Positions 9,357 through 19,131 of a DNA stretch of 64,000 nucleotides are shown here, in pieces. The position numbers and the translations under genes were made by a program. Source of the DNA: Alteriqipengyuania halimionae (GTDB taxonomy: Bacteria > Pseudomonadota > Alphaproteobacteria > Sphingomonadales > Sphingomonadaceae); assembly GCF_009827575.1 (NCBI RefSeq), contig NZ_WTYR01000001.1:1823501-1887500 (forward strand), in the 5' to 3' direction. The notes beneath the pieces are model-generated. The model was not told the DNA's origin and did no database searches. It was given only the letters and a program-made list of their open reading frames with translations. Position 1 is the first letter of the stretch; each line of letters begins with the position of its first letter.

Positions 9357-10159
9357 TGTCGGCGCGGCGCCTGCTGATCGCGGGCGCCGCCGCCACCATT
9401 GGCGGTCTGCTATGGGCCGAGCGCAAGCGTCCGCTGCGTAAACGGACGGAGCCGTTGCTGCCGCGCACGGCGACCAATCTGCTGCTCGGTGCGAGCTGCG
9501 CGCTCGTCATCCGCGCGGTCGAAAAGCCGCTCGTCGATCGCGTGGTCGCAGCCAATTCGAAGGATGTGCGCGGCGTCATGCGTTTGCTGCCCAGGCAGCT
9601 GCGCCTCGTCGGCGGGCTGCTGGCGATGGATTACGCTTATTACTGGTGGCACGTTGCGACCCACAAGGTTCCGTTCCTCTGGCGCTTCCACCGCGTCCAC
9701 CATCTCGACCGCGACCTCGATTCATCGACCGCGATCCGATTTCACGGCCTCGACATGCTGGTCTCGCTGCCGTTCCGACTGGCGCAGACGCGACTGGTCG
9801 GCGCGGATCGCGCGACGCACGATGCGTGGCAGAATTTCTTCTTCGGTTCGGTGCTGGTCCATCATTCGAATCTCGCCCTGCCCGAAGGCTGGGACCGTAA
9901 CCTATCGCGGGTGCTGACCACGCCGAAAATGCACGGGATCCATCATTCGACGGTTCTTTCCGAGCAGGACAGCAACTGGACCAGCGGCTTCAGCCTGTGG
10001 GACCGGCTGCACGGGACTTTCCGCGGCGACGTGCCGCAGGGTGCGATCACGATCGGGGTCGAGGATGCGCGAGCCCCCGCAGACCATGATACCGCGCGCC
10101 TCTTGGAAGCGCCGTTCCGCGCCCTGCCTGCCCGTACCGACGCTCCGCGCTCGCGTTAA
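9356..10159 (+). CDS. sterol desaturase / fatty acid hydroxylase family membrane protein
   Basis: The 267-residue protein has the histidine clusters of the fatty acid hydroxylase superfamily: HVATH, then HRVHH (about residues 117-121), and HGIHH with a later HG. In this family they hold a di-iron centre in an integral membrane fold. The N-terminus is hydrophobic. The start codon overlaps the putA stop (TGATG), which suggests coupled translation, yet no link between proline oxidation and this enzyme is known to me. The substrate could be a fatty acid, carotenoid or hopanoid-type lipid. Confidence 0.82.
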   Translation: MSARRLLIAGAAATIGGLLWAERKRPLRKRTEPLLPRTATNLLLGASCALVIRAVEKPLVDRVVAANSKDVRGVMRLLPRQLRLVGGLLAMDYAYYWWHVATHKVPFLWRFHRVHHLDRDLDSSTAIRFHGLDMLVSLPFRLAQTRLVGADRATHDAWQNFFFGSVLVHHSNLALPEGWDRNLSRVLTTPKMHGIHHSTVLSEQDSNWTSGFSLWDRLHGTFRGDVPQGAITIGVEDARAPADHDTARLLEAPFRALPARTDAPRSR

Positions 10160-10221
10160 CCTGCGTTTAGGGACGTTCCGCGTATGCGGGGTGCGGCAAG
10201 TTTTGGTGGAAGGCATGGCGT

Positions 10222-11649
10222 ATGAACGCTCCTACGAAATCCCTCGTGGACGATGTGACGATCGAACCGATCGCAATCGGCAACGACGAGGCACTTCAAC
10301 GCGAGATCGGGGATGTCGCGATCGAATATAGCGAGGAGGATGCGGACACCCGCACGCTCGAGCGCTGGTTCATGGCGCGACCGCTGGCCGAGAAGGCCCG
10401 GATCGCTACCATCCTTTCGCTTGGCGGGATCGCCCTGATCGCTGTGCTGGCACTGCTCGGCTTTGCCTTTCCGGACGCTGCCGCACAGTTCAAGATCGCC
10501 ATTGTCGCGGTAGCGCTGGTCGGTATCGTGTTCGGCATCGGCACGCTGAATTTCATCAATCGCCGCATCATCCATCCTTTCACCGACATCGCCGAAAGCA
10601 TGACCCGGCTCGCCAGCGGCAAGCGCGACATCACGGTCTCGCATACCTCGCGGCAGGACGAGATCGGACAGCTTGCCCGCGCGCTCGAAGTGTTCGTGAA
10701 GTCGGGTCACAAGCTCGACGAACTGTTCGCCGACCGCAAGCGAGCCGCCGAAGAGCGCGAGCAGGCCCGCATCGAAAAGCTCGCCGCCGCCGAAAACGCG
10801 CGGCGCGAAGCCGTCGATCGGCTCGCCGCCGATTTCGAAACCTCGATCGGCCGCGTGGCCAGCGGGGTCGCTTCGGCCAGCGCGCAATTGCAGGAAACCG
10901 CCACGTCGATGGCAATCGCCGCCGAGCAGGCGACCACCCAGACGGGCCAGGTCGCCAATGCGATGGACCAGGCGCATGCGGGTGTCACCTCGGCCGCCAC
11001 GGCCTCGGACGAATTCGCCATGTCGATCGCCGAGATCAGCCGTCAGGCCACGCAATCCGCCGAACTCGCGCGCAAGGCCAACGATACGGCGGGCAGTGCC
11101 GACGAAACCATCTCGGCGCTCTCCGAAAGCGCGGCGCAGGTCGGCCAGATCGTCGAATTGATTCAGACGATTGCGCAAAAGACCAACCTCCTCGCCCTCA
11201 ACGCCTCGATCGAGGCGGCGCGCGGCGGGGAAGCCGGGCGAGGCTTTGCGGTGGTTGCCAGCGAGGTCAAGGAACTGGCCGCGCAGACCAGCCGCGCGAC
11301 CGAGGAAGTGGCCGAACAGATCCGCGCGATCCAGGGCTCGACCGATGCCAGCGTGGGCGCCTTGCGCTCGATTGCGGGACAGATCGAGCAACTCGAAGGC
11401 ACCGCGATTTCGATCGCCAGCGCGGTCGACCAGCAATCGGTGGCGGGCCGCGATCTGGCGAAGAATATCGACATTGCCGCGCGCGCGACCGACGAGGTTT
11501 CGAACAGCGTCGAGCAGGTCCGCGAGACCTCGATCGCCAACGGTGCCGCGGCGAGCCAGGTGCTCTCGAGCGCGACCGAACTCGAAGGCCAGGCCTCGAG
11601 CCTGCGCCAGGAAGTCGACGGGTTCCTCAAGCAGATCCGCGCGGGCTAA
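10222..11649 (+). CDS. methyl-accepting chemotaxis protein lacking a periplasmic sensor domain
   Basis: The 475-residue chemoreceptor has a cytoplasmic N-terminus of about 55 residues. Two membrane segments follow (about 57-82 and 89-111), separated by only a few residues, so there is no periplasmic ligand domain. Next come a HAMP domain (about 112-165) and a long signalling coiled coil with the conserved hairpin tip ([23 protein letters not shown], in two parts around residues 320-340). Such receptors usually sense a cytoplasmic or membrane-related cue, which is an inference here. No che or flagellar genes are in the window. Confidence 0.92.
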   Translation: MNAPTKSLVDDVTIEPIAIGNDEALQREIGDVAIEYSEEDADTRTLERWFMARPLAEKARIATILSLGGIALIAVLALLGFAFPDAAAQFKIAIVAVALVGIVFGIGTLNFINRRIIHPFTDIAESMTRLASGKRDITVSHTSRQDEIGQLARALEVFVKSGHKLDELFADRKRAAEEREQARIEKLAAAENARREAVDRLAADFETSIGRVASGVASASAQLQETATSMAIAAEQATTQTGQVANAMDQAHAGVTSAATASDEFAMSIAEISRQATQSAELARKANDTAGSADETISALSESAAQVGQIVELIQTIAQKTNLLALNASIEAARGGEAGRGFAVVASEVKELAAQTSRATEEVAEQIRAIQGSTDASVGALRSIAGQIEQLEGTAISIASAVDQQSVAGRDLAKNIDIAARATDEVSNSVEQVRETSIANGAAASQVLSSATELEGQASSLRQEVDGFLKQIRAG

Positions 11650-11650
11650 A

Positions 11651-11745
11651 CGTCGGCGCAGCCACGCCGACGCCTGGCGAACACCTGTCGATCAGGCGCT
11701 TGATCGGGACCGAACGGCGTAAGACACCGCTCGGTCCGCTCGATC
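11651..11745. terminator. convergent-gene hairpins, probable bidirectional transcription end
   Basis: Two inverted repeats fill the gap between the converging chemoreceptor and amidohydrolase genes. A perfect 8-bp stem (CGTCGGCG/CGCCGACG) spans 11651-11672. A longer imperfect stem (GATCGGGACCGAACGG with its complement) spans about 11702-11745. There is no clear T-run on either strand, so intrinsic termination is possible rather than certain. Confidence 0.4.
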
Positions 11746-14700
11746 AGTCTTCCCACCAATAGGGCAGGCGCTGCGCATCGCCGGTCTTTACCTCGTTCAT
11801 CGTGCGCGCATCGTACATCCGCCCGCCAAGCATGACGTAGCGGATCTTGTCCGAATTGCGGATGTCTTCGCTGGGATCGGCATCGAGCACGATCAGGTCC
11901 GCGAGCTTGCCCGCTTCGAGGCTGCCGATATCGCGATCCATGCCGAGCGAGCGCGCCGGCACGATCGTTCCGGCACGCAGCGCCTCGACCGGCGACATCC
12001 CGCCGCGCACGAAGCTCCATAGCTCCCAATGCGCCGCGATCCCGGGCTGCTGGCCGTGGGCGCCGATCGACACTTCGACCCCGCGTTCGGCGAGCTTCTT
12101 CGCCTCGCGCGCATTCTCGTCGTCGTAGAACGCCCATTCGGGGGCCTTGGTGCGACGCGCGGTGCCCGCGAGCAGCCATTCGGGCGGCGAGTGGACCAGC
12201 AGCGGATTGGCGAACACATCGGTCGCCTGCCGCCAGTAGGGATCGCCCGCCAGCCCGCTATAGGTCACCACCAGGGTCGGGGTGTAATTGGTGTCCGACT
12301 GGCTGAAGAATTGCAGCACGTCTTCATACATCACGCCCACCGGCACATTGTGTTCGAGCGTCGAATTGCCATCGGCGATGATGTTCATGTCCATCCCGAA
12401 CAGCGAACCGCCTTCGGCCACCACCAGCATGTTTTCCGCCCGCGCGGCGGCCACCACCTGCTGGCGCTGTTCGCGCCGAGGCTGGTTGTAATTCTTCACC
12501 GAAATACCGCCCTGCGCCTTGATCCGGCGGACATGGGCAAGCGCGTCGTCGTAGCTGTCGATCCGGGCGAAGAAGCCGGGGGCCTTCGCCCCATAGATCA
12601 CCTCGCCGGTCGAGAAGATGCGCGGGCCGAGCAGGCTGCCGGTCTGCTGGCGTTCGGCGGCGGCGAAGATCGTGCTCGCCTGCGAGGACGGATCGTGGAT
12701 CGTCGTCGTGCCGAGTGCAAGCTGCTGGACCTGGGCCCAGTTCTGCTGCGGGATCAGATCGTTCTGTCCCTGCGGTCCGTGCGCATGCGCATCGACGAGG
12801 CCGGGAATGATCGTCTTGCCGGTCACATCGACCGTGGTCGCACCGCGCGGGATAGCGACCGCACCGTTTTCGCCGACGGCGACGATGCGATCGCCGCGGA
12901 TCAGGACCACGCCGTTCTCGATCGCGCTTGCGCCGCTGTCACCTGCCATGGTCAGCACCCGCCCACCGACGAGGGCCACCGTGCCGTCATACTTGTCGGC
13001 GGGGACCGTCATTGCCAGCGAGACGCCTTCGGTCGGCGGAGTAAACTCGGTGTCCGAGCCCGGTCCGTCGGCAAACAGCTGGTCGAGACCGACGCGGTGG
13101 AAGGTCGGGCCATTCGACCAGGTGATCGTGCGACCGTCGGCGCTCCATCCGACATAATCGGCCCCGCCACTCGAGACCTTGGTGACCGGCAGCGCGCCGC
13201 CGCTCTCGCTCACCCCGACCGCCTGACCGCCGGGGATCAGTGGCATCACGAACAGTTCGTAGTTCTGGACATAGGCGACATATTCGCCCGTGGGCGAGAC
13301 GCTGAACGTGCTGGCCAGATCGCCTTGCGCATGGACGCGCTTGGCCTCGCCATTCAGATCGGTCGAGATCAGCTGCAGATTGCCGCCGCCGAAGCCGAGC
13401 GAGAACAGCCGATCGCCATCGGCACCGAATTGCGGATTGGAAAGGCCGCGTGCGATCAGGTCGGGCGTCCCGCCACCGGTGCTCACCATATAGGTGCCCG
13501 CATCCTCGGAATATTCGGGGTCGACCATATAGCCGCCCTCGCCCTTCTGGAACACGATGGTGCGACCATCGGGCGAGAAGCGCGGGCTCGAATAATGGCC
13601 CGGCACGCTCGTGACCTTGCGCGGATTGCGACCGTTGGCATCGGCGACCACGATCTCGCCCAGCCCGCTATCGGTCCAGCGGACCCACGCCATCCTGTCG
13701 CCATCGCGCGAGAAGGTCGGCCAGCCCTCGATCGCATCGCTCTCGCGCGTAAGGCGCTTGGGGGCACCTCCTGCCGTATCCTTAACCCACAATTTGCCGA
13801 GGCTTTCGAACACCACGCGGCGCCCGTCGGGCGATAGCGTCGCGCCCTTGGGCATCTTGGTCGTGACCGTTTCGGGGGCGACCTCGATCACCAGATGCGG
13901 GGCGCTGGCGACGCCGCGCGTATCGTCGATCCGGAACGGGATCACCGTGGCCCCGCTGCCATCGGCGTTGACCCGGCGCAGCTTGCCGCCGGCCCAGAAA
14001 ACGATGGCCGAGCTATCGGGCATCCAGTCCATATTGGGATAGACGCCATAGACCGCCCAGGTGCCCTGCAAGTCGAGATCGAGATCGCCATAGATCTCGC
14101 GCTCGCGCCCGGTCGCCAGGTCCTTGACGAACAGCTTGGTCTGGTCGCGATCGCGCCGGACGAAGGCCATCAGCTTGCCATCGGGCGACGGGGTCGGGCG
14201 GACCGAACCGCCATAGCCCGACACCGCAGTGCGCGTTTCGCCGGTGGCGATGTCGTAGCGTTCGATCTCGAACAGCGACTGGGTGGTGTCCTGCCCGTAT
14301 TCGAAGATCGGGCCGGACGAGACGTTCTTGGTGTAATAGATCGCCTCGCCATCGGGGGAATAGATCGGCTCGCCGAGCTCTTTCTGGTGCTGCGGATTGG
14401 GCCGCTCGACCAGCGCGACGCCGCCGCCGCCCGAGACGTGATAGAGCCACACTTCGCCGGTGCCCGCGCTGCGGCCGGTGGTGAAATGCTTCTTGGCGAT
14501 GATGAAGCGACCGTCGGGCGACCAGTTAGGCTGGTTCAACAGACGGAAGCTCTCCTTGGTGAGCTGCTTCTTGTCCGAACCGTCGGCATTCATGATCCAG
14601 ATATTGTCGCCGCCCCCGCGATCCGAGGTGAAGGCGATCCGCCGGCCATCAGGCGACCAGCGCGGCTGCACTTCCCATGCGAGACCCTCGGCGATGCGCA

Positions 14701-15097
14701 CCGGCGTACCGCCCGAAACCGGCATGGTGTAGATATCGCCGAGCATGGCGAACGCGAGCATCCGGCCATCGGGCGAGATGTCGACATCCATCCAGGTGCC
14801 TTCATCGGTGCGGATCGGGATCTGCTTGATATCGAATCCGGGAGGGGCGGTAACGTCCCATTTGCCATCGTCCTTGGCCGCATCGGCGACCGGCGTTGCG
14901 TCGACCTCTTCGCCACTGTCCTGCGCGGGCAGATCGGCCGGCTCGGGCTGCGGCGGGATCACTTCGTCTTCGGGCTTCTCGGTCTCTTCGACCGGCTGAT
15001 CCTGCACGTCGCTGTTCTGGGCGAAGGCAGGCTGCGCGGCGAGAACGAGCGCGAGTGCGGACGCGACGCCGGTGGTGCGGAGTTTGGCAAATGTCAT
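11744..15097 (-). CDS. secreted amidohydrolase with N-terminal TolB/WD40-like beta-propeller
   Basis: The 1117-residue protein has a signal peptide (cleavage after AQPAFAQ), an acidic Pro/Glu-rich linker and many TolB-type propeller repeats with the SPDGR motif (about residues 60-650). The C-terminal amidohydrolase domain has the metal motif VDAHAHG, a conserved Lys in ISVKNYNQP, then EHN and IGAHGQ histidines. This architecture is known from periplasmic imidazolonepropionase-like or peptidase-like amidohydrolases of sphingomonads. The substrate is unknown, but peptides are a reasonable guess because related propellers gate tricorn-type peptidases. The start at 15097 has a GGGAGA ribosome site and begins the signal peptide. 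Confidence 0.88.
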   Translation of the reverse strand: MTFAKLRTTGVASALALVLAAQPAFAQNSDVQDQPVEETEKPEDEVIPPQPEPADLPAQDSGEEVDATPVADAAKDDGKWDVTAPPGFDIKQIPIRTDEGTWMDVDISPDGRMLAFAMLGDIYTMPVSGGTPVRIAEGLAWEVQPRWSPDGRRIAFTSDRGGGDNIWIMNADGSDKKQLTKESFRLLNQPNWSPDGRFIIAKKHFTTGRSAGTGEVWLYHVSGGGGVALVERPNPQHQKELGEPIYSPDGEAIYYTKNVSSGPIFEYGQDTTQSLFEIERYDIATGETRTAVSGYGGSVRPTPSPDGKLMAFVRRDRDQTKLFVKDLATGREREIYGDLDLDLQGTWAVYGVYPNMDWMPDSSAIVFWAGGKLRRVNADGSGATVIPFRIDDTRGVASAPHLVIEVAPETVTTKMPKGATLSPDGRRVVFESLGKLWVKDTAGGAPKRLTRESDAIEGWPTFSRDGDRMAWVRWTDSGLGEIVVADANGRNPRKVTSVPGHYSSPRFSPDGRTIVFQKGEGGYMVDPEYSEDAGTYMVSTGGGTPDLIARGLSNPQFGADGDRLFSLGFGGGNLQLISTDLNGEAKRVHAQGDLASTFSVSPTGEYVAYVQNYELFVMPLIPGGQAVGVSESGGALPVTKVSSGGADYVGWSADGRTITWSNGPTFHRVGLDQLFADGPGSDTEFTPPTEGVSLAMTVPADKYDGTVALVGGRVLTMAGDSGASAIENGVVLIRGDRIVAVGENGAVAIPRGATTVDVTGKTIIPGLVDAHAHGPQGQNDLIPQQNWAQVQQLALGTTTIHDPSSQASTIFAAAERQQTGSLLGPRIFSTGEVIYGAKAPGFFARIDSYDDALAHVRRIKAQGGISVKNYNQPRREQRQQVVAAARAENMLVVAEGGSLFGMDMNIIADGNSTLEHNVPVGVMYEDVLQFFSQSDTNYTPTLVVTYSGLAGDPYWRQATDVFANPLLVHSPPEWLLAGTARRTKAPEWAFYDDENAREAKKLAERGVEVSIGAHGQQPGIAAHWELWSFVRGGMSPVEALRAGTIVPARSLGMDRDIGSLEAGKLADLIVLDADPSEDIRNSDKIRYVMLGGRMYDARTMNEVKTGDAQRLPYWWED

Positions 15098-15194
15098 CGA
15101 AGTCTCCCTGTTCGCGCATGGCGTAGCAAAGCACGCGGGCGATGCACGTGGATTTTCGATGGAATGCACCGGCACCCGCACTATGGTCGTCGCC

Positions 15195-15773
15195 ATGCAA
15201 TTTCCCCGCATCGTTATTTTCGCGCGGCTCCCGGTCGCAGGCGAGTGCAAGACGCGGCTGATTCCCGGATTCGGTGCCGAAGGTGCGGCGGCGATCTATC
15301 GCAAGCTGCTGCTCCACACGGTGCGCCAGGCCGAAGCCAGCGGACTGCCGGTCGAACTGCGCATAACCGGCGGCAGCGAGACACAGTTTCGCGCGCTTCT
15401 GGGCGATGGACCGGTGCTGGTCGAACAGGGCGACGGTGATCTGGGCGACAAGCTGGCCCGCGTTGCACCACCCGCGCTGATCGTCGGCAGCGATTGCCCG
15501 GCGGTGATCCCCAACCTCTTCATCGCCGCCGCGACCGCGCTGGCCGAGCGCGATGTCGTGATCGGTCCTGCCGAAGACGGGGGCTATTACCTGATCGGCT
15601 TCAACCGCGAGGTATCCTTCCTGTTCGAGGACATGGAATGGAGCACCGACAGCGTCTTTGCCGAGACCATGGCGCGCCTCGCGCGGGCGCAGATCGCGCC
15701 TGCCGTGCTGCCCGAACTGGCCGATGTCGACGAGCCCGAAGACCTCGCCGACTGGCCCGAATTCCGACCGTGA
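15195..15773 (+). CDS. TIGR04282-type glycosyltransferase (rSAM/selenodomain-associated transferase 1)
   Basis: The 192-residue protein has the nucleotidyl/glycosyl-transferase A fold start (RIVIFARLPVAGECKTRL), the GSDCPAV metal-binding aspartate segment and GPAEDGGYYLIG, as in the DUF2064/TIGR04282 family. The family is named from its association with a radical SAM protein and a second transferase, and it is annotated as arsenosugar biosynthesis in some genomes. An in-frame ATG at 15183 is an alternative start. The stop overlaps the next gene by four bases (GTGA). The acceptor and donor cannot be read from sequence. Confidence 0.85.
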   Translation: MQFPRIVIFARLPVAGECKTRLIPGFGAEGAAAIYRKLLLHTVRQAEASGLPVELRITGGSETQFRALLGDGPVLVEQGDGDLGDKLARVAPPALIVGSDCPAVIPNLFIAAATALAERDVVIGPAEDGGYYLIGFNREVSFLFEDMEWSTDSVFAETMARLARAQIAPAVLPELADVDEPEDLADWPEFRP

Positions 15774-16492
15774 GCGTCACCCTTCTGATCCCGGTGCTGG
15801 ACGAGGCAAAGGCGCTGCCCGCGCTGGTCGAGCACTTGGCGCAGCTTGAGCCCTCACCCGACGAGGTCTTGCTGGTCGATGGCGGCAGCAGCGATGCGAC
15901 ATGCGACATCGCCTGCGCGGCGGGCTGGCGGGTGCTGGAAACCGAACGCGGACGGGCGCGGCAGATCAATGCCGGGGTCGCCGCCGCGACATCGGATATG
16001 GTGTGCGTCCTCCACGCCGATACCCAGCCGCCGCGCGATCTGGTGGCGGTGATCGCGCAGACGCTGGCCGACAAGCGCACCGCGCTGGCCGGGTTCACCA
16101 CCGTGCTGCGCGGGCCCGAAAAGACGCGCTGGGGCACCAGCTTCCACAACTGGATCAAGACCTGGTACGCCCCGCTGCTGCTTCGCCCGCACCTCTTTTT
16201 CAAAGGCGTGCGGCTGCTGTTCGGCGACCATGCGATGTTCTTTCGCGCAGCCGATTTCCTCGCCGCCGGGGGCTGCGATCCGGGTACGCCGGTGATGGAG
16301 GAAGCCGATCTGTGCATCCGCATGGCCGAGTACGGGCGCGTGCGCCTGATCCCGAGGGTGATCTACACCTCGGACCGGCGGGTGGCCGAATGGGGCGCGC
16401 TCAAGGCCAACTGGATCTATTTCAAGGTCGGGCTGATGTGGGCCTTCGGCGCCCGCGAACGGCTGGCCGACCATTATCCGGACGTGCGATAG
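15770..16492 (+). CDS. TIGR04283-type family 2 glycosyltransferase (rSAM/selenodomain-associated transferase 2)
   Basis: The 240-residue GT-A enzyme starts with GTG overlapping the upstream stop. It shows SVTLLIPVLDEAK, LLVDGGSSDAT, GRARQINAG and LHADTQPP (the DxD-like metal site), all typical of TIGR04283 proteins. A C-terminal amphipathic region (LKANWIYFKVGLMWAFG) suggests membrane association. It forms a two-gene unit with the TIGR04282 transferase. In other genomes this pair accompanies radical SAM proteins, and here a radical SAM gene lies 2.6 kb downstream. Confidence 0.87.
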   Translation: MSVTLLIPVLDEAKALPALVEHLAQLEPSPDEVLLVDGGSSDATCDIACAAGWRVLETERGRARQINAGVAAATSDMVCVLHADTQPPRDLVAVIAQTLADKRTALAGFTTVLRGPEKTRWGTSFHNWIKTWYAPLLLRPHLFFKGVRLLFGDHAMFFRAADFLAAGGCDPGTPVMEEADLCIRMAEYGRVRLIPRVIYTSDRRVAEWGALKANWIYFKVGLMWAFGARERLADHYPDVR

Positions 16493-16594
16493 CTCCCTCC
16501 CCCGCGCGGGGGAGGGTCGGGGTGGGGGCGTGCAACACTACCTGGCGAGTGCCGCGCACCCACCCCCAACCCCTCCCTCCAGGGAGGGGAGCTA
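16491..16594. repeat. double-hairpin GC-rich intergenic repeat, copy 1
   Basis: The element has two near-perfect palindromes, at 16493-16516 (CTCCCTCCCCC/GGGGGAGGG arms) and 16570-16589 (CCCCTCCCT/AGGGAGGGG arms). The inner arms GGGGTGGGGG and CCCACCCCCAACCCC are also partly complementary. The same layout occurs at 20171-20266. Both copies sit between converging genes, so this looks like a REP-type element that may also act as a transcription barrier. Confidence 0.8.
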
Positions 16595-17620
16595 AGCGTC
16601 TTGGCTTTCCTTCGAGAGAAACCCCGCCTCGATGCAATAGGCGATCAGCGTGCGCAGATAGTCGGCATCGGTGGGGCGCGATTGCAGCCCGGTGAGCGCG
16701 CGAAACCGGCGGTCGTCGAACCGCGGGTCGCGCTGGAAATAGCTCGCATAGAGCCCGGCAATGCGTCCGTAGAGCCGCCGCTCGAATGGCGGTAGCGCAG
16801 CCGGGTCGAAATCCTCGGGTGCGACCATGCGGGGGCGGGAGAATTGCGGCCAGGCGCCGATCGCATCGGCAAACCCCTCGACCGAAACCGGCGCGCCGGT
16901 GACGAGGTGATAAGTGCCGCCTTGAGCGTCGCCCCAATGCTCGACGATCGCCGCCAGCCCTGCCGCAACATGGTCGATCGGGACGAAATCGAGGCTCGCA
17001 CCGGGGCGCGCTTCCATCTGCGTCACCCGGCCTTCGGCAACCAGTTTGAACGCGGCGTAGATCGTGTCGAACTGGCGGATCGCACCGCTTGCGCTGTCGC
17101 CGGTCACGATCGAGGGGCGCGCGATCGCGAACGGCAATCCGCTCGCTTGCACCAGCCGCTCGGCGGCGGCCTTGGAGCGTTCGTAGCCATTGGCAAAGCC
17201 TTCGCTCGGCAGCGGATCGTCTTCCAGGATCGCCCCGTCGCGCGCGCCGCAGACATAGGCGGTGGAGACGTAGAGCACCCCGCAATCGTCCAGCCGCGCG
17301 AGGTCGAGCACATGCGCTGTGCCCTGCGTGTTGATCCGCTCGTGCTCCTCGTCGGACAAATCAAACCGCACGGTCGCCGCGCAATGGACGATCAGATCGT
17401 GCGCTTGGGCGAGGTCGCGCGCCTCGCTCTCCTCCAAGCCCAGCAGCGGCTCGCCGATATCGCAGGCGTGTACGCCCGCTACCGGCACCAGAGCGCCGTC
17501 ATTGCCTCGGATCTCGCGGTTGCGGTGGACCAGTGCGGTGACGTCGTGCCCCGCCGCGACCAGCCGCGCGGCGAGCTCGCCACCGATCAGCCCTGCCGCT
17601 CCGGTCAGCAGGATGCGCAA
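16592..17620 (-). CDS. extended SDR family NAD(P)-dependent oxidoreductase/epimerase
   Basis: The 342-residue protein opens with the Rossmann motif TGAAGLIGGELAARL and contains the YVSTAYVCGA and YERSK active-site region (Tyr and Lys of the YxxxK motif). It matches the male-sterility/NAD-binding-4 branch of extended SDRs. It has no adenylation or carrier domain, so it acts as a free-standing reductase or epimerase on an unknown substrate. The frame is open further upstream, but TTG at 17620 with an upstream AGG places the Rossmann strand right at the N-terminus as usual. Its 3' end overlaps the GC-rich repeat. Confidence 0.82.
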   Translation of the reverse strand: MRILLTGAAGLIGGELAARLVAAGHDVTALVHRNREIRGNDGALVPVAGVHACDIGEPLLGLEESEARDLAQAHDLIVHCAATVRFDLSDEEHERINTQGTAHVLDLARLDDCGVLYVSTAYVCGARDGAILEDDPLPSEGFANGYERSKAAAERLVQASGLPFAIARPSIVTGDSASGAIRQFDTIYAAFKLVAEGRVTQMEARPGASLDFVPIDHVAAGLAAIVEHWGDAQGGTYHLVTGAPVSVEGFADAIGAWPQFSRPRMVAPEDFDPAALPPFERRLYGRIAGLYASYFQRDPRFDDRRFRALTGLQSRPTDADYLRTLIAYCIEAGFLSKESQDA

Positions 17621-17715
17621 TCGATTTTGCCTGTCATGAAACTGCTTGGCCCCCGGCAACGTATAGGTCACTGTATGAGCCAACGTGACGACACGCCACA
17701 CTTGCAGGACATTTG

Positions 17716-19131
17716 ATGACATTTACCCATGACGCCATCGTGATCGGCGGTGGAGCGGCCGGGCTGACTGCGGCCGGCGGCTGCGCGATGTTCGGGCTGG
17801 AGGTCGCGCTGATCGAAGCCGGCCCGATGGGGGGCGAATGCCTCAACACCGGCTGCGTCCCGTCCAAGGCGCTGATCACAGCCGCCAAACGCGCCGCCGA
17901 AGCGCGCGAAGCCACCCGCTACGGCGTCACGCTCGAAGCGCCGAAGGTGGAGTGGGCGGGCGTGCGCCAGCATATCCGCGACGCCATCGCGGCGATCGAG
18001 CCCCACGATTCGCAGGAGCGGTTCGAGGAGATGGGCTGCGAGGTGATCCGCGACTGGGCGAGCTTGGTCGACGAGCACACCGTGCGCGTCGGCGGGCGCG
18101 AATTGAAAGCGCCGCGCATCGTGCTGGCGACCGGATCGAAGCCCGCGATCCCGCCGATCAAGGGCATCGATACGGTGCCGTATCTCACCAACGAAAACCT
18201 GTTCGACCTCGACGAATTGCCCGGCCACCTGATCGTGATCGGCGGCGGCAATATCGGGATGGAAATGGCGCAGGCCTTCCGCCGCCTGGGCTCCGATGTC
18301 ACCGTGATCGAGCCCGACAGCCCGATGGGTCGCGACGATCCCGACAACGTCTCGGTGCTCCTCGACACGATGGAGAGCGAAGGCGTGCGCTTCGTCACCG
18401 GCAAGGCGAAACGCGTGACCGGCGGCAAGGGAAACATCACGGTCGAGGCCGGTTCGGAAACGATCACCGGCACGCATATCCTGATCGCGACCGGGCGGAC
18501 GGCCAATATCGAACGGCTCGGTCTCGATGCGATCGGGGTCGAGACCAACCAGAACGGCATCGTGACCGACGATCGCCGCCGCAGCTCGGTGAAGAGCATC
18601 TACGCGATCGGCGATTGCCGCGACGGCCCGCGCCTCACCCATGTCTCGGGCTATGAGGGATCGAACGTCGCGCTCGAGATCACGCTCGGGCTTCCGGCCA
18701 AGGTGGACTACGCTGCGCTGCCCTGGTGCACCTACACCTCGCCCGAAGTGGCGCAGATCGGCCTCACCGAAAGCGATGCGCGGGCAAAGCACGGCGACAA
18801 AATCCGCGTGGTGACCGAGCATTTCGACGACAATGAGCGCGCGCTGGCCGAGGGCCGCGACAAAGGCCGCGCGAAAGTGATCTTCAAGGGCCACAAGGTG
18901 ATCGGCGCGAGCCTCGTCGGCGAGAATGTCGGCGAGCTGTTGCTGCCCTATAGCCAGCTCATCACCGGCAAGGCCTCGAGCTTCGCGCTCGGCAGCGCGA
19001 TCATCGCCTATCCGACCCGCAGCGAAATTTCGAAAGCCGCCGCCTTCGCCGCGTGGGAGCCGACCGTGTTCGGCATCTGGCCGAAGAAATGGGCCAGCTT
19101 CGTGGCCGGCATGCGACGGCGCTTCTCATGA
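17716..19131 (+). CDS. FAD-dependent pyridine-nucleotide-disulfide oxidoreductase (MerA/lipoamide dehydrogenase-like)
   Basis: The 471-residue flavoprotein has an N-terminal GGGAAGLTAAGG FAD site and the redox disulfide Cys42/Cys47 (GGECLNTGCVPSK). A second NAD-binding motif (VIGGGNIGMEMAQ) and the YAIGDC FAD motif follow. The His of the lipoamide-dehydrogenase HxHPTxSE motif is replaced (YPTRSE), as in mercuric-reductase-like proteins. The C-terminal vicinal cysteines of true MerA are absent (it ends RRRFS). It is therefore a group I reductase of unknown substrate. The next gene overlaps its stop by four bases, pointing to a joint role with the radical SAM enzyme. Confidence 0.88.
   Translation: MTFTHDAIVIGGGAAGLTAAGGCAMFGLEVALIEAGPMGGECLNTGCVPSKALITAAKRAAEAREATRYGVTLEAPKVEWAGVRQHIRDAIAAIEPHDSQERFEEMGCEVIRDWASLVDEHTVRVGGRELKAPRIVLATGSKPAIPPIKGIDTVPYLTNENLFDLDELPGHLIVIGGGNIGMEMAQAFRRLGSDVTVIEPDSPMGRDDPDNVSVLLDTMESEGVRFVTGKAKRVTGGKGNITVEAGSETITGTHILIATGRTANIERLGLDAIGVETNQNGIVTDDRRRSSVKSIYAIGDCRDGPRLTHVSGYEGSNVALEITLGLPAKVDYAALPWCTYTSPEVAQIGLTESDARAKHGDKIRVVTEHFDDNERALAEGRDKGRAKVIFKGHKVIGASLVGENVGELLLPYSQLITGKASSFALGSAIIAYPTRSEISKAAAFAAWEPTVFGIWPKKWASFVAGMRRRFS

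Noticed and set aside
12029..15439. Long plus-strand frames opposite the propeller amidohydrolase
   Set aside because: They contain no domains, and the minus-strand protein explains the region fully with repeated SPDGR motifs and metal-binding histidines.
17716..19131. Mercuric reductase (merA)
   Set aside because: The C-terminal vicinal cysteine pair and the N-terminal metal-binding domain of MerA are absent, and no other mer gene is nearby.
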